Part shown: positions 45,331 through 57,210 of the stretch, piece by piece | How the letters are laid out: the number at the start of each line of letters is the position of its first letter | Position numbering within the stretch: the first letter of the stretch is position 1 | DNA from: Thiomicrorhabdus sp. Kp2 | GTDB lineage: Bacteria; Pseudomonadota; Gammaproteobacteria; Thiomicrospirales; Thiomicrospiraceae | DNA length: 64,000 bases | Assembly: GCF_000478585.1 (NCBI RefSeq) | Contig: NZ_ARWI01000001.1 | Coordinates: forward strand, 1,054,001-1,118,000 | Direction: 5' to 3' | The notes under the pieces: generated by a model | What the model saw: only the letters and a program-made list of their open reading frames with translations | What the model was told of the DNA's origin: nothing | Databases searched by the model: none | Position numbers and translations under genes: made by a program

Positions 45331-48300
45331 TTAGGCTTCAACACCTTCATTCTCAATTACATTTTCAACAACTGCATCTTCAACTTCTTCAATAACTTCA
45401 GAACTATCTGTAGTCATGAATGCTTGAAGTTCATTCATTGATTTTTCTGCCGCTTCTTTTCTAGCTTGGTGATAGGCAAAACCTGTACCCGCTGGAATTA
45501 AACGACCTACAATAACATTTTCTTTCAAACCAACTAAAGTATCACGTTTACCGCTTACTGCGGCTTCGGTTAATACACGAGTTGTTTCTTGGAAAGATGC
45601 TGCCGAGATAAATGATTCAGTTGCAAGTGAAGCTTTAGTAATACCAAGAAGAACACGTTCATAACTTGCTTCTACTTTACCTTCTTCACGGGCTTTTTCA
45701 TTTAACTCTAATACATTTGAATACTCAGCTTGCTCACCTTTAATTAGGCCAGTATCACCAGAGTTTTTTACTTCTACTTTTCTTAACATCTGACGAACAA
45801 TCGTTTCGATGTGTTTGTCATTGATTTTTACACCCTGCAGACGATATACATCTTGCACTTCGTCAACAATGTATTCTGCTAATTTTTCAATACCTAGTAG
45901 ACGAAGGATATCATGCGGATTTGGGTTACCGTCAACTACGATATCACCACGTTCTACACGCTCACCTTCAAATACAGAAACTGTACGCCATTTAGGAATA
46001 AGTGCTTCGTATTGCTCACCACTATCTTGAGTGATAACTAAACGTTGTTTACCTTTAGTTTCTTTACCGAAACCAACCACACCAGATACTTCTGCCATAA
46101 TTGAAGGTTCTTTAGGTTGACGTGCTTCAAACAAGTCAGCAACACGAGGTAGACCCCCTGTAATATCCTTGTTTTTAGAAGACGCTTGTGGAATACGCGC
46201 TAGTACGTCACCCGCCCCAACTTTACCACCTTCTTGAACAACAACAATTCCGTTCTCAGGAAGGTAGTAAGTTGCAGGCGTCTGAGTACCAGTAAAGCAA
46301 ACAGACTCTCCAGCCGCATCAACAATAGCGATATATGGACGTGTTTCTTTAACAGATGACATACGTTCTTTGGCATCTTTAACAACGTGAGTTGTTAAAC
46401 CTGTCAATTCATCGATACGCTCTTCAACAGTCCCTTCAAAGTTACCAAAGGCAATATTACCTTCAACTTCAGTAATTACTGGGTGAGTATGTGGATCCCA
46501 TTGAGCAAGAATTTCACCCGATGCGATCTTACCGCCATCAGCCACATTTAGCGTTGTACCATAAGCAATTTTATAACGCTCTTGTTCACGGCCAGACTCA
46601 TCACTTACCGAAACCTCACCTGAACGAGAGGTAACGATTAACTGTTTATCAGAGTTTTTAATGGCTTTTAAGTTATCCCACTTAACTGTACCTGAGTGCT
46701 TAACTTCAATTTGGCTTTGTGCAGCAGAACCTGAAGCGGTACCACCAATGTGGAAGGTACGCATAGTTAACTGTGTACCTGGCTCACCGATTGACTGTGC
46801 CGCCATAACACCTACTGCTTCACCCATATTAACAAGGTGACCACGTGCAAGATCACGACCATAACAGTGCTTACAGATACCAAACTTGGTTTCACACGTC
46901 ATTGGTGAACGAACATTAACATGATCCACACCACTTTCATCAATTAAAGACGCTAGCTTCTCATCAATTAATTGACCTTTAGCGACAATAACATCACCAG
47001 ATTTCGTTACAACCTCTTGACTAGTAATACGACCTAAAACTCTATCTTTTAGAGATTCGATAATATCACCACCTTCAACGTGAGCCGTCATGCGAATACC
47101 AGCTTCAGTACCACAATCTTCTTCTGTAACAACCACATCTTGTGCAACATCAACTAGACGACGTGTTAGGTAACCAGAGTTTGCCGTCTTAAGTGCCGTA
47201 TCAGCCAAACCTTTACGTGCACCGTGAGTTGAGATGAAGTACTGAAGTACGTTTAGACCTTCACGGAAGTTAGCCGTAATCGGCGTCTCGATGATAGAAC
47301 CATCAGGTTTTGCCATAAGACCACGCATACCACCTAACTGACGCATCTGAGCAACCGATCCACGAGCTCCAGAATCTGCCATCATATAAACTGAGTTAAA
47401 TGATGTTTGCTGTACTTCGTTACCCTCTTTATCAACTACTGTTTCAAACTGTAGTTCATCCATCATAGACTTAGTGACAAGTTCGTTAGTGTGCGACCAG
47501 ATATCAACCACTTTGTTGTAACGCTCACCTTCCGTCACAAGACCTTGCGCAAACTGTCCTTGAATCTCTTCAACCTGAGCTTCTGCACGATCAATAATAC
47601 CTGCTTTTGAATCAGGGATTAACATATCATCTGAACAGAAAGAAAGACCTGCTAAAGTTGACCATTTAAAACCTGCGTACATTAATTGGTCAGCAAAAAT
47701 AACAGTTTCTTTAGGCCCTAATACACGGTAACAAGAGTTTAATACTGTACTGATATTCTTCTTAGTTAGGTTTAAGTTAAGCAAATCGTAACTTAGTCCT
47801 TTTGGAAGGATTCTAGACAATAATGCACGACCAGCTGTTGTATCAACGATACGACTTGAAACGGTTTCAACACCTTCATCGTCAATAACCGTCTCGACAA
47901 TACGTAATTTAATCTTAGTATGTAAATGAACCGTTTTAGCGTCGATTGCGCGCTGAACTTCTTGCCAATTAGAGAAAGCCTTACCTTCACCAATCGAGTT
48001 AATACGCTCACGAGTGATGTAATACAAACCTAATACAACATCCTGCGAAGGAACAATGATTGGATCACCGTTAGCAGGAGATAGTAAGTTGTTTGTAGAC
48101 ATCATTAAAGTACGAGCTTCTAGCTGCGCTTCTAGTGACAATGGCACGTGTACCGCCATTTGGTCACCATCGAAGTCGGCGTTAAATGCAGAACATACTA
48201 ATGGGTGTAGGTTAATTGCTTTACCTTCGATTAACACTGGTTCAAACGCTTGAATACCAAGACGGTGAAGTGTCGGAGCACGGTTAAGAAGAACTGGATG

Positions 48301-49554
48301 CTCGCGGATTACTTCATCCAACACATCCCATACTTCTGGCAACCCTTGCTCAACCATTTTCTTAGCCGCTTTAATAGTTGGAGCTAAACCACGTTTTTGT
48401 AACTTACTAAAGATAAATGGCTTGAATAACTCCAGCGCCATTTTCTTAGGAAGACCACATTGATGTAGACGCAGTGAAGGACCAACAACAATTACTGAAC
48501 GGCCAGAATAGTCAACACGCTTACCAAGTAAGTTTTGACGGAAACGACCTTGCTTACCTTTAATCATATCAGCTAAAGATTTAAGCTGACGTTTGTTAGT
48601 ACCAGTTACTGCACGACCACGACGACCGTTATCTAATAGAGAGTCAACAGATTCCTGTAACATACGTTTTTCGTTACGTACGATAATATCTGGTGCCATC
48701 AAATCTAATAGACGCTTTAGACGGTTGTTACGGTTAATAACACGACGATATAAATCGTTTAAGTCAGATGTCGCAAAACGGCCACCATCAAGAGGAACTA
48801 ATGGACGTAACTCAGGTGGCAGTACTGGAAGTACATCTAAAATCATCCACTCTGGCTTGTTACCAGACTGTAGGAAAGATTCAATTAACTTCAAACGTTT
48901 AGAAATTTTCTTCTGCTTCGTTTCAGAGTTAGTACTGTCGATTTCGACACGTAGACGCTCGGCTTCACCATCTAAATCGATAGCTTGTAGCATTTTCTTG
49001 ATCGCTTCAGCACCCATTTGAGCTTCAAACTCATCACCATGCTCATCCATTGCATCTAGGTATTCTTCTTCAGTTAATAACTGCCAAGGCTCTAATGGAG
49101 TAAGACCTGGGTCAACAACCATAAACGCTTCAAAATAAAGAACCGCTTCAATTTCCTTTAATGTCATATCCAACATTAAACCGATACGTGAAGGCAGCGA
49201 CTTAAGGAACCAAATATGTGCTACCGAAGTGGCTAGGTCAATATGACCCATACGCTCACGACGAACTTTAGATTGAGTTACCTCAACACCACATTTTTCA
49301 CAGATAACACCACGGTGCTTTAAACGCTTGTATTTACCACACAAACATTCGAAGTCACGAATAGGGCCAAAGATTTTTGCACAGAACAAGCCATCACGTT
49401 CAGGCTTGAACGTGCGGTAGTTGATAGTTTCTGGCTTCTTAACTTCGCCGTAAGACCAAGAGCGAATTTTCTCTGGTGAAGCAAGTGTTACTCTAATCGC
49501 ATCAAAATCACTTGATACATTTTGTTTTTTTAGAAATCCTAATAAATCTTTCAT
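45331..49554 (-). CDS. rpoC: RNA polymerase beta' subunit
   Basis: The 1407-residue protein equals E. coli beta' in length. The N-terminal zinc ribbon reads [20 protein letters not shown], and the lid/rudder region [20 protein letters not shown] is present. The catalytic [12 protein letters not shown] motif with three Mg-binding aspartates lies near residue 460. The trigger-loop region and second zinc site ([16 protein letters not shown]) are present. It starts directly after the rpoB stop codon with no spacer. Confidence 0.98.
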   Translation of the reverse strand: MKDLLGFLKKQNVSSDFDAIRVTLASPEKIRSWSYGEVKKPETINYRTFKPERDGLFCAKIFGPIRDFECLCGKYKRLKHRGVICEKCGVEVTQSKVRRERMGHIDLATSVAHIWFLKSLPSRIGLMLDMTLKEIEAVLYFEAFMVVDPGLTPLEPWQLLTEEEYLDAMDEHGDEFEAQMGAEAIKKMLQAIDLDGEAERLRVEIDSTNSETKQKKISKRLKLIESFLQSGNKPEWMILDVLPVLPPELRPLVPLDGGRFATSDLNDLYRRVINRNNRLKRLLDLMAPDIIVRNEKRMLQESVDSLLDNGRRGRAVTGTNKRQLKSLADMIKGKQGRFRQNLLGKRVDYSGRSVIVVGPSLRLHQCGLPKKMALELFKPFIFSKLQKRGLAPTIKAAKKMVEQGLPEVWDVLDEVIREHPVLLNRAPTLHRLGIQAFEPVLIEGKAINLHPLVCSAFNADFDGDQMAVHVPLSLEAQLEARTLMMSTNNLLSPANGDPIIVPSQDVVLGLYYITRERINSIGEGKAFSNWQEVQRAIDAKTVHLHTKIKLRIVETVIDDEGVETVSSRIVDTTAGRALLSRILPKGLSYDLLNLNLTKKNISTVLNSCYRVLGPKETVIFADQLMYAGFKWSTLAGLSFCSDDMLIPDSKAGIIDRAEAQVEEIQGQFAQGLVTEGERYNKVVDIWSHTNELVTKSMMDELQFETVVDKEGNEVQQTSFNSVYMMADSGARGSVAQMRQLGGMRGLMAKPDGSIIETPITANFREGLNVLQYFISTHGARKGLADTALKTANSGYLTRRLVDVAQDVVVTEEDCGTEAGIRMTAHVEGGDIIESLKDRVLGRITSQEVVTKSGDVIVAKGQLIDEKLASLIDESGVDHVNVRSPMTCETKFGICKHCYGRDLARGHLVNMGEAVGVMAAQSIGEPGTQLTMRTFHIGGTASGSAAQSQIEVKHSGTVKWDNLKAIKNSDKQLIVTSRSGEVSVSDESGREQERYKIAYGTTLNVADGGKIASGEILAQWDPHTHPVITEVEGNIAFGNFEGTVEERIDELTGLTTHVVKDAKERMSSVKETRPYIAIVDAAGESVCFTGTQTPATYYLPENGIVVVQEGGKVGAGDVLARIPQASSKNKDITGGLPRVADLFEARQPKEPSIMAEVSGVVGFGKETKGKQRLVITQDSGEQYEALIPKWRTVSVFEGERVERGDIVVDGNPNPHDILRLLGIEKLAEYIVDEVQDVYRLQGVKINDKHIETIVRQMLRKVEVKNSGDTGLIKGEQAEYSNVLELNEKAREEGKVEASYERVLLGITKASLATESFISAASFQETTRVLTEAAVSGKRDTLVGLKENVIVGRLIPAGTGFAYHQARKEAAEKSMNELQAFMTTDSSEVIEEVEDAVVENVIENEGVEA

Positions 49555-52500
49555 TTAGTCTTGCTCCAACTCAATATCAATACCTAAAGCACGAATCTCT
49601 TTACGTAATACGCTAAACGATTCTGGCATACCAGGTTCCATGTATTCATTACCATCCACAATGTTTTTATACATTCTGGTACGACCGTTCAAGTCATCAG
49701 ACTTAACTGTTAGCATTTCTTGAAGTGTAAATGCAGCACCGTAAGCTTCTAATGCCCACACCTCCATCTCACCGAAACGCTGTCCACCGAACTGTGCTTT
49801 ACCACCTAATGGCTGCTGAGTTACAAGGCTATATGGACCCGTTGAACGAGCGTGCATCTTATCGTCAACCAAGTGGTTAAGTTTTAGATAGTACATGTAA
49901 CCAACTGTTACAGGACGATCAAACTCTTCACCAGTTAAACCATCAAACAGTTTCATCTGACCAGATTCAGGTAAATCAGCCAATCTTAATAGAGCTTTAA
50001 TCTGATCTTCAGAAGCACCATCAAATACAGCAGATGCTAGCGGCACACCCTTCTTCAAGTTATGTGCTAATTCGATGATCTCATCATCGCTAAACTCTGT
50101 AAAATCAACAGACTGCCCTTCAGTTTCGTTATAGATCTTATTTAGGAATCCACGAATTTCTACAATATCAGCCTGCTGTGCAAGCATCGCATTAATCTTA
50201 GTACCCAGGCCTTCAGCCGCTAAACCAAGGTGAACTTCTAATATCTGACCAACGTTCATACGTGATGGTACACCTAGCGGGTTAAGACAAATATCTACAG
50301 GGCGACCTGTTTCATCGTAAGGCATATCTTCAACAGGACAAATACGTGAGATAACACCTTTGTTCCCGTGACGACCCGCCATCTTATCACCAGGCTGAAT
50401 ACGACGCTTAATCGCAACATACACCTTAACCATTTTAGAAACACCAGGTGCTAAATCATCACCTTGAGTCAGCTTCTTGCGCTTCTCTTCAAACATTTCA
50501 TTAAATGTTTTACGACTCTCTTTTAGCTGTGCTTCAAGCATTTCTAACTGGTGCATTACATCAGCATCGTCTACATTAAGTGAGAACCATCTTGAAGACT
50601 CAACACCCTCTAGATAAGCCGCATCTACCTTAGTACCATCTACAAGCTTCTTACCTTCAAGCATTGTTTTAATACGACCTAAAGTATCCGCTTCAAGAAT
50701 AATGTATTGCTCATCAATATCTTTGCGAACCTTAGCTAACTCTTCTTCCTGAATTGCTAAAGCACGTGAATCTTTTTGAATTCCTTCACGAGTAAAGACC
50801 TGAACATCAATTACAGTACCTTCAATACCTTTAGTTACACGTAAAGAAGTGTCTTTAACATCTGATGCTTTTTCACCAAAGATAGCACGTAATAATTTCT
50901 CCTCTGGTGTTAACTGAGTTTCACCCTTAGGAGTAACTTTACCAACAAGAATATCACCCTGTTTTACTTCAGCACCGACATGCACAATACCGCAATCGTC
51001 TAAACGAGCTAGAGCCGATTCACCTACGTTTGGAATATCCGCTGTTATCTCTTCAGGCCCAAGCTTAGTATCTCGCGCTAAACACGTTAATTCTTCAATA
51101 TGAATTGTTGTATAACGGTCTTCCTGAACAACACGCTCAGAAACCAGGATTGAATCCTCAAAGTTATAACCATTCCAAGGCATGAATGCGATACGCATGT
51201 TCTGACCAAGTGCTAGTTCACCTAAATCGGTAGAAGGACCATCAGCCATAACGTCACCACGAACAACTGTATCACCCGCTTTTACAATCGGTTTTTGGTT
51301 AATACAGGTGTTTTGGTTTGAACGCTGATATTTAACTAGGTTATAGATATCAACACCAGATTCACCCTCTTTGATCTCGTCAGCATTTACACGGACAACA
51401 ATACGAGCTGCGTCTGAAGAAAGAACCTCACCACCACGGTCTGCAACAACCGTTACACCAGAGTCAATGGCAACAGTCTTTTCAATCCCTGTTCCAACTA
51501 ACGGCTTGTCAGCACGAAGCGTTGGAACAGCCTGACGTTGCATGTTGGCACCCATAAGTGCACGGTTAGCATCATCGTGTTCTAGGAATGGAATAAGTGA
51601 AGCTGCAACAGATACGATCTGCTTAGGCGATACATCCATATAATTGATATCAGCCGAAGAAGCTAATGTAAATTCATTTTGATGACGAGCTGAAACTAAG
51701 TTATCTAAAAACTTACCTGATTCGTCAACGTTTGCACTTGCCTGGGCAATAACAAACTGGGCTTCATCAATTGCAGATACATATTCCACTTCATCAGTCA
51801 CCTGACCATCAACGACTTTACGGTAAGGTGTTTCTAAAAAACCATACTCATTCGTCTTAGCATAGATAGCTAAGGTGTTGATAAGACCGATATTTGGCCC
51901 CTCAGGGGTTTCAATTGGGCATACTCGACCGTAGTGAGTAGGGTGAACATCACGCACCTCAAAACCTGCACGCTCACGAGTAAGACCGCCTGGCCCAAGC
52001 GCTGAGACACGACGTTTGTGAGTTACTTCAGATAATGGGTTAACCTGATCCATAAACTGTGATAACTGAGACGAACCAAAGAACTCTTTAATTGCAGCGG
52101 AAACAGGTTTAGCATTGATTAAATCTTGTGGCAATAAACCATCCGTTTCAGCTTGGTTTAGACGCTCCTTAACAGCACGTTCTACACGCACAAGACCAAC
52201 ACGGAAAGCGTTTTCAGCCATTTCACCAACGGCACGAATACGACGATTTCCTAGAGTATCAATATCATCAACCGTGCTCAGACCGTTACGAATATTGACT
52301 AGCTCACGTAATACATCAATAACATCTTCTTTTTCAAGAACCACATTACCTTCATTAGACTTTCGGCCTAAACGACGGTTTAGCTTCATACGACCAACTG
52401 ACGATAAGTCATAACGTGCATCATCAAAGAACAAACTGTTAAACAATGCTTCTGAAGATTCTTTTGTCGGTGGCTCACCAGGACGCATCATACGATAAAT

Positions 52501-53613
52501 TTCAATCTGAGCTTCTAACTGAGAAGTGGTAGTATCCAAATTTAATGTATCTGAAATGTATGGACCATTTTCTAATTCATCAATATATAGAATTTTGATT
52601 TCACACTTATTAATGTGAGAAATTTTTTCAATAAGTTCAGCTGTTAGCACTTCGTTTGTACGCGCAACTAATTCGCCTGATTCTTTGTCAACCACACCTG
52701 ACGCTAAGACCTTACCTAATAGGTAATCAGCTGAAACATTGACTGATTTAATACCTGCATCATTGATCTGCTTAACAGTACGTGCTGTGATTTTCTTACC
52801 AGTTTCTACAATAAGTTTGCCATCATGTTCAACATCAAAAACTGCTGTTTGACCTTTAAGCTGTTCAGCAATCAGCTGAAGCTCAAAACCTTTTTTAGTA
52901 ATCTTTACTGTATTTGAATCTAAGAAACTCGCTAGGATATCTTCGTTTGAGTACCCCATTGCTCTCAATAATACAGAAACAGGTAGTTTACGACGACGGT
53001 CAATACGAGTGAATAAGCAATCATTGTGATCAAACTCAAAATCTAACCATGAACCACGGTAAGGGATAATACGAGCATTAAATAACAACTTACCTGAAGA
53101 GTGCGATTTACCTTTATCATTGTCGAAGATAACGCCAGGTGAACGGTGAAGCTGAGTAACAATTACACGCTCAGTTCCGTTAATAACGAAAGTACCGTTA
53201 TCCGTCATTAAAGGAATATCACCTAGGTAAACCTCTTGCTCTTTAACATCCTTAACAGGACGCTTACCTGCAGGAGCATCTTTATCAAACAAAACGAGAC
53301 GCATCTTAACGCGTAACGGTGCCGCATAAGTCACACCACGTTGCTTACACTCTTTTACATCAAACTCAGGCTGCCCCATGTGATAACTAACATATTCAAG
53401 ATCAGCAGTACCAGCAACACCGTGAATTGGGAAAACAGAAGCGAATGCAGAATGCAGCCCAACAGAAGCACGTTCAGCAGGCTTTTTTTCCATTTGTAAA
53501 AAATCGTGAAAAGATCCTTTTTGCAAAGAAAGCAAATAAGGGACTTCAAGAATAGATGGGCGAGTTGCAAAATCCTTACGAACTCGTTTCTTCTCAGTTA
53601 AAGAATAGGTCAT
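49555..53613 (-). CDS. rpoB: RNA polymerase beta subunit
   Basis: This 1352-residue protein (E. coli 1342) forms the active-site cleft with beta'. The rifampicin region reads [20 protein letters not shown] followed by [20 protein letters not shown]. Compared with E. coli the position equal to N518 is Val, while D516, H526 and S531 equivalents are kept. The [15 protein letters not shown] and [20 protein letters not shown]-type C-terminal blocks are present. It lies 175 bases after rplL with a terminator-like hairpin between. Confidence 0.98.
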   Translation of the reverse strand: MTYSLTEKKRVRKDFATRPSILEVPYLLSLQKGSFHDFLQMEKKPAERASVGLHSAFASVFPIHGVAGTADLEYVSYHMGQPEFDVKECKQRGVTYAAPLRVKMRLVLFDKDAPAGKRPVKDVKEQEVYLGDIPLMTDNGTFVINGTERVIVTQLHRSPGVIFDNDKGKSHSSGKLLFNARIIPYRGSWLDFEFDHNDCLFTRIDRRRKLPVSVLLRAMGYSNEDILASFLDSNTVKITKKGFELQLIAEQLKGQTAVFDVEHDGKLIVETGKKITARTVKQINDAGIKSVNVSADYLLGKVLASGVVDKESGELVARTNEVLTAELIEKISHINKCEIKILYIDELENGPYISDTLNLDTTTSQLEAQIEIYRMMRPGEPPTKESSEALFNSLFFDDARYDLSSVGRMKLNRRLGRKSNEGNVVLEKEDVIDVLRELVNIRNGLSTVDDIDTLGNRRIRAVGEMAENAFRVGLVRVERAVKERLNQAETDGLLPQDLINAKPVSAAIKEFFGSSQLSQFMDQVNPLSEVTHKRRVSALGPGGLTRERAGFEVRDVHPTHYGRVCPIETPEGPNIGLINTLAIYAKTNEYGFLETPYRKVVDGQVTDEVEYVSAIDEAQFVIAQASANVDESGKFLDNLVSARHQNEFTLASSADINYMDVSPKQIVSVAASLIPFLEHDDANRALMGANMQRQAVPTLRADKPLVGTGIEKTVAIDSGVTVVADRGGEVLSSDAARIVVRVNADEIKEGESGVDIYNLVKYQRSNQNTCINQKPIVKAGDTVVRGDVMADGPSTDLGELALGQNMRIAFMPWNGYNFEDSILVSERVVQEDRYTTIHIEELTCLARDTKLGPEEITADIPNVGESALARLDDCGIVHVGAEVKQGDILVGKVTPKGETQLTPEEKLLRAIFGEKASDVKDTSLRVTKGIEGTVIDVQVFTREGIQKDSRALAIQEEELAKVRKDIDEQYIILEADTLGRIKTMLEGKKLVDGTKVDAAYLEGVESSRWFSLNVDDADVMHQLEMLEAQLKESRKTFNEMFEEKRKKLTQGDDLAPGVSKMVKVYVAIKRRIQPGDKMAGRHGNKGVISRICPVEDMPYDETGRPVDICLNPLGVPSRMNVGQILEVHLGLAAEGLGTKINAMLAQQADIVEIRGFLNKIYNETEGQSVDFTEFSDDEIIELAHNLKKGVPLASAVFDGASEDQIKALLRLADLPESGQMKLFDGLTGEEFDRPVTVGYMYYLKLNHLVDDKMHARSTGPYSLVTQQPLGGKAQFGGQRFGEMEVWALEAYGAAFTLQEMLTVKSDDLNGRTRMYKNIVDGNEYMEPGMPESFSVLRKEIRALGIDIELEQD

Positions 53614-53644
53614 CGTTTACCTCGACGATAAGATTGTCAGTAGA

Positions 53645-53660
53645 GTGAAATTCATTTCAC
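53645..53660 (-). other. Hairpin near the rpoB start
   Basis: GTGAAAT/ATTTCAC pair around two bases in the rplL-rpoB gap, 32 bases before rpoB. In E. coli this gap holds an RNase III site, so a processing role is plausible. Confidence 0.35.
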
Positions 53661-53720
53661 CCAGTAATGCATAAAACTGTGGTAGCTCGATAAAATATCT
53701 AGCACACTTTTACACACTTT

Positions 53721-53755
53721 AAAAACACGAAAAGGCCGACGCAAAAACGCCAGCC
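53721..53755 (-). terminator. Attenuator between rplL and rpoB
   Basis: On the minus strand GGCTGGCG pairs with CGTCGGCC (8 bp with two G-U) around a TTTTTG loop, followed by a T-rich tail. It fits the partial terminator known to lower rpoBC relative to L7/L12 expression. Confidence 0.65.
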
Positions 53756-53788
53756 AATTCATGCTGTGGATCAGCTATAAAAGTTAAA

Positions 53789-54160
53789 TTACTTAACTTC
53801 TACTTCGATACCAGCTTCTTTAAGTTCAGCAGCTAAAGCATCAGCTTCTTCTTTAGAAACACCTTCTTTCAAAGTGAAAGGAGCGCTTTCTACAGCTTCT
53901 TTAGCTTCTTTAAGACCTAGACCAGTTGCTCCACGAACCGCTTTGATTGCTGCAACTTTGTTAGCGCCAGCGCCAGTAAGTACAACATCAAATTCAGTTT
54001 GCGCTTCAGCACCAGCACCAGCGTCACCAGCAGGACCTGAAGCAACCATAGCTGCTGCAGATACACCAAACTTCTCTTCCATTGCAGAAACTAATTCTAC
54101 AACTTCCATTACAGACATAGCTGCAACTGCTTCTAAAATATCATTTTGTGATACAGACAT
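53789..54160 (-). CDS. rplL: Large-subunit ribosomal protein bL12 (L7/L12)
   Basis: This 123-residue acidic stalk protein has an N-terminal dimerisation helix pair, an Ala/Gly-rich hinge around residues 36-52 and the C-terminal domain with the factor-binding helix [20 protein letters not shown]. Several copies bind L10 and recruit EF-Tu and EF-G. It lies 53 bases after rplJ, whose leader regulates both. Confidence 0.98.
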   Translation of the reverse strand: MSVSQNDILEAVAAMSVMEVVELVSAMEEKFGVSAAAMVASGPAGDAGAGAEAQTEFDVVLTGAGANKVAAIKAVRGATGLGLKEAKEAVESAPFTLKEGVSKEEADALAAELKEAGIEVEVK

Positions 54161-54213
54161 TTGAAATCTCCAAATATTTAATAGGGTTAAACGATTTAAC
54201 GCTTAGTAAAAAT

Positions 54214-54714
54214 TTAAGCTGCTTCCGCTTCTTTTTGTTCTTTAACTGCTGCAAGGGCACGAGCCAACTTAGCAACAGGTTCTTTCATAACAAATAGAAG
54301 TTTCGCAACAGCTTCATCGTAAGTAGGTAGAGCAGCAACGGTTGCTAATTGACTAGCATCCATTACACCTTCACCAATAGATAATGAATTAACAACTAGT
54401 GCATTATTATCTTTGGCGAAATCCTTAAAAACACGTGCGGCATTACCTAGCTCTTCACCAGACCATGCAAACACTAACGGACCTGTAAAAGTATCCGCCA
54501 TGTCTTCAAATTTAGTGCCAGCTACCGCACGACGTGCAAGCGTGTTTTTAACAACACGAACTTGTACATTTGCCGCACGTGCTTTAGCACGTAACTGGGT
54601 CATTTGCTCTACAGTCAAACCACGATATTCAGCTGTAACCATTGAACCTGCTTCTGCAACAACGGCAGATACTTCTTCAACGACTAGCTTTTTATCTTCG
54701 ATATTGAGTGCCAT
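54214..54714 (-). CDS. rplJ: Large-subunit ribosomal protein uL10
   Basis: The 166-residue stalk-base protein begins MALNIEDKKLVVEEVSAVVA and contains EYRGLTVEQMTQLRAKARAA and VKNTLARRAVAGTKFEDMAD. The C-terminal helix that holds L12 dimers is Lys/Glu/Ala-rich. The frame is open 11 codons further upstream, but the ATG at 54714 has a GGAGG site at good spacing and matches the family start. Confidence 0.97.
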   Translation of the reverse strand: MALNIEDKKLVVEEVSAVVAEAGSMVTAEYRGLTVEQMTQLRAKARAANVQVRVVKNTLARRAVAGTKFEDMADTFTGPLVFAWSGEELGNAARVFKDFAKDNNALVVNSLSIGEGVMDASQLATVAALPTYDEAVAKLLFVMKEPVAKLARALAAVKEQKEAEAA

Positions 54715-54900
54715 ATAACCTCCAAAACAGTTCAATGCATCGAACATTGAACTCTTCCATCTACGCAGGCTTAAATCTATTAAGAGTGTATGTTCTACAC
54801 CCGCCTACGGTCTGCGATGAGCGCTCACTTTTAACCCATTAGGAATAAAGGAGACCCGATTCGCAAATAATGCCTGCACCAAATCAATTGGCGCAAACAT
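54715..54900 (-). promoter_or_regulatory. L10 autoregulatory leader
   Basis: The 186-base rplA-rplJ gap has the layout of the gammaproteobacterial L10 leader. The segment TAAGCCTGCGTAGATGGAAG resembles the E. coli leader around its kink-turn region. The repeated pairing GTTCAAT/ATTGAAC lies close to the start codon. The complex L10(L12) would bind here to repress rplJL translation. A TATAAT overlapping the rplA stop could give a separate start site. Confidence 0.65.
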
Positions 54901-54902
54901 CA

Positions 54903-55592
54903 TTATAGTGTTGACTGATCAACTACCAGGCCTGGACCCATTGTAGAAGAGATAGTCACTTTCTTAACATATACACCTTTAGCAGAAGCTGGCTTAGCTT
55001 TTACTAGGTCTTCCATTAAGGCATTTAAATTTTCTTTAAGCTTGTCAGCTTCAAAAGATACAGTACCGATAGAAGCATGGATAATACCTGCTTTATCTGC
55101 ACGGAAACGAACTTGACCTGCTTTAGCATTGTTGATTGCACCAACCACATCAGGTGTTACCGTACCCGTTTTAGGGTTAGGCATAAGACCACGTGGACCT
55201 AAAACCTGACCTAGCATACCAACCACACGCATAGCATCTGGAGAGGCAATTACAACGTCAAAATCCATCATGCCTTTTTTGATTTCATCCGCAAGCTCTT
55301 CCATACCTACGAAATCAGCACCTGCCTCTTTTGCAGCAGCCTGGTTAGCTTCACCAGTGAAAACAGCAACACGTACCGATTTACCAGTACCGTTAGGCAT
55401 AACAGTTGCACCACGAACTACCTGGTCAGATTTACGAGGATCAATCCCTAAACGAATAGAAACATCTACAGACTCAACAAACTTAGAAGTTGCTAAATCT
55501 TTAACTAGGTTAATACCTTCGATTAGGTCATAAGATGCATTACGATCAACGCGCTCTGCAAAAACTTTTTGTTTTTTAGTCAGTTTAGCCAT
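54903..55592 (-). CDS. rplA: Large-subunit ribosomal protein uL1
   Basis: The 229-residue L1-stalk protein contains [20 protein letters not shown], the [17 protein letters not shown] block and [19 protein letters not shown] at the end. It controls tRNA exit and represses the rplKA mRNA in E. coli. An ACCAGGCCTGG core lies in its last codons (GPGLVVD). It lies 4 bases after rplK. Confidence 0.98.
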   Translation of the reverse strand: MAKLTKKQKVFAERVDRNASYDLIEGINLVKDLATSKFVESVDVSIRLGIDPRKSDQVVRGATVMPNGTGKSVRVAVFTGEANQAAAKEAGADFVGMEELADEIKKGMMDFDVVIASPDAMRVVGMLGQVLGPRGLMPNPKTGTVTPDVVGAINNAKAGQVRFRADKAGIIHASIGTVSFEADKLKENLNALMEDLVKAKPASAKGVYVKKVTISSTMGPGLVVDQSTL

Positions 55593-55596
55593 CTTA

Positions 55597-56025
55597 TTAA
55601 CCCTCTACCACTAGACCCATACTACGAGCAGAACCCGCAATAATGTTAACTGCAGCGTCTAAATCATTAGCATTTAGATCAGCCATTTTTGTGTTAGCAA
55701 TTTCTTCTAACTGTGCACGTGTAACCGTACCTACTTTATTTACGTTAGGAACTGCAGAACCTGACTTAATACCAGCTGCTTTTTTCAATAAAATTGACGC
55801 AGGAGGAGTCTTAGTAATGAACGTGAAACTTTTATCACTGTAAACAGTAATAACAACAGGAATAGGCATCTTAGCTTCTAGACTTTGAGTCTGAGCATTG
55901 AACGCTTTACAGAATTCCATAATGTTAACACCATGCTGACCTAGAGCAGGACCAACTGGAGGACTAGGGTTTGCAGCACCAGCAGGTACTTGCAACTTAA
56001 TATAGGCTTGAATCTTCTTAGCCAT
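55597..56025 (-). CDS. rplK: Large-subunit ribosomal protein uL11
   Basis: The 142-residue protein of the GTPase-associated centre contains [20 protein letters not shown] (thiostrepton/RelA region) and [19 protein letters not shown]. It ends with the RNA-binding domain [16 protein letters not shown]. Length equals that of E. coli L11. It is 54 bases after nusG. Confidence 0.98.
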   Translation of the reverse strand: MAKKIQAYIKLQVPAGAANPSPPVGPALGQHGVNIMEFCKAFNAQTQSLEAKMPIPVVITVYSDKSFTFITKTPPASILLKKAAGIKSGSAVPNVNKVGTVTRAQLEEIANTKMADLNANDLDAAVNIIAGSARSMGLVVEG

Positions 56026-56079
56026 GATTTTCTCCTATTTGGGTAGTAACGCCTTTCAGCTCCCCATTTTTAAAAAATA

Positions 56080-56613
56080 TTAAATTTTTTCTACTTGAGT
56101 AAACTCAAGCTCAACTGGAGTTGAACGTCCAAATATTAATACTGAAACTTGTAATTTATTTTTGTCATAATCGACGCCTTCGATAACCGCTTCAAAATCT
56201 TTGAACGGACCATCAACAACACGAACCATTTCACCTGGCTCATAAATAACCTTAGGACGTGGCTTATCGATACTGGTTTCAACTCGCTGAAGAATTCTAT
56301 CTACTTCTTTTTGAGAGATTGGCGCTGGACGATCACTTGTTCCACCAATGAACCCCATAACCTGAGGAACACTTTTTACCAAGTGCCATGACTCTTCTGT
56401 CATTTCCATTTGCACTAAAACATAGCCTGGAAAGAACTTACGCTCACTTGTACGTTTTTTTCCATCACGAATCTCAACCACTTCTTCCGAAGGAACTAAG
56501 ATTTCACCAAATAAATCTTCTAAACCAGCACGCTCAACATACTCTGTTAGCGCTTTTTTTACTTTATTCTCATAACCTGAATACGCATGAACGACATACC
56601 ATCTTTGAGCCAT
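56080..56613 (-). CDS. nusG: Transcription elongation/antitermination factor NusG
   Basis: The 177-residue protein begins [20 protein letters not shown], has the NGN domain that binds the beta' clamp ([20 protein letters not shown]), and a C-terminal KOW domain ([20 protein letters not shown]) that binds S10 or Rho. A GTG nine bases upstream is in frame, but the ATG at 56613 follows the secE stop by one base and has AGGTGG at proper spacing. Confidence 0.97.
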   Translation of the reverse strand: MAQRWYVVHAYSGYENKVKKALTEYVERAGLEDLFGEILVPSEEVVEIRDGKKRTSERKFFPGYVLVQMEMTEESWHLVKSVPQVMGFIGGTSDRPAPISQKEVDRILQRVETSIDKPRPKVIYEPGEMVRVVDGPFKDFEAVIEGVDYDKNKLQVSVLIFGRSTPVELEFTQVEKI

Positions 56614-56614
56614 C

Positions 56615-56998
56615 TTAACCACCTTGTCCTGTTAATAGTTTAACTGCCCATAAAAAGAACATATCAACCAACCACAAAAAGATACCCATTAAAATAACAA
56701 CCACAAAGACAATCAATGTCATCTGTACTGTTTCAGGACGCGTAGGCCAAACCACCTGACGCACTTCTCTCTTAGCAAGAGATAGGTATTGAAACCAGTT
56801 TTTTCCAACAGACGTTTGATACAGAATAAAAATCGATACAGCCGCTCCAGCAACCACACCTAATACACGAACTACTGGGTGCATTTCTTGAAACATGTAA
56901 TAACCAACTAAAGAACCCACCAACACCAGTAAAGATAAAACCATCTTTGCGGTATCGAGCGAACTTGAGTTACTTTGACTTTCTAATTCTTTACTCAT
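56615..56998 (-). CDS. secE: Preprotein translocase subunit SecE
   Basis: The 127-residue protein has three membrane segments (about 18-37, 40-60 and 92-118), as in the long gammaproteobacterial SecE. The conserved amphipathic block [20 protein letters not shown] precedes the last helix. It clamps SecY. It lies just behind tRNA-Trp and a terminator-like hairpin and one base before nusG. Confidence 0.97.
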   Translation of the reverse strand: MSKELESQSNSSSLDTAKMVLSLLVLVGSLVGYYMFQEMHPVVRVLGVVAGAAVSIFILYQTSVGKNWFQYLSLAKREVRQVVWPTRPETVQMTLIVFVVVILMGIFLWLVDMFFLWAVKLLTGQGG

Positions 56999-57016
56999 AT
57001 ATATCTATCAGCTAAA

Positions 57017-57054
57017 TTAAAAACGACCCGCATTTAAATTAAATGCAGGTCGTT
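57017..57054 (-). terminator. Terminator-like hairpin between tRNA-Trp and secE
   Basis: AACGACC and GGTCGTT plus GCATTT and AAATGC form a long stem (13 bp with one internal mismatch) around AAATT or its complement, followed by five T on the minus strand. It ends only about 19 bases before secE, so it may be an attenuator. Confidence 0.7.
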
Positions 57055-57061
57055 AGGAATA

Positions 57062-57138
57062 TGGCAGGGGTAGAGAGATTCGAACTCCCAACACCCGGAT
57101 TTGGAATCCGGTGCTCTACCAATTGGAGCTATACCCCT
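57062..57138 (-). tRNA. tRNA-Trp(CCA)
   Basis: This 77-base cloverleaf has a 7-bp acceptor AGGGGTA/TACCCCT, the TTCGAAT T-loop, anticodon CCA in loop TTCCAAA and an encoded 3' CCA. It lies between tuf copy 2 and secE. Confidence 0.97.
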
Positions 57139-57153
57139 GGAGTGTTTTCACAA

Positions 57154-57179
57154 AAAAAGGGGATTATATACCCCTTTTT
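57154..57179 (-). terminator. Terminator after tuf copy 2
   Basis: AAAAAGGGG and CCCCTTTTT pair perfectly around an 8-base loop, 31 bases behind the tuf stop and before tRNA-Trp. It is symmetrical and could act on both strands. Confidence 0.8.
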
Positions 57180-57210
57180 CTGCTATAGCAAGCGCTATTT
57201 GAAACTAAAA

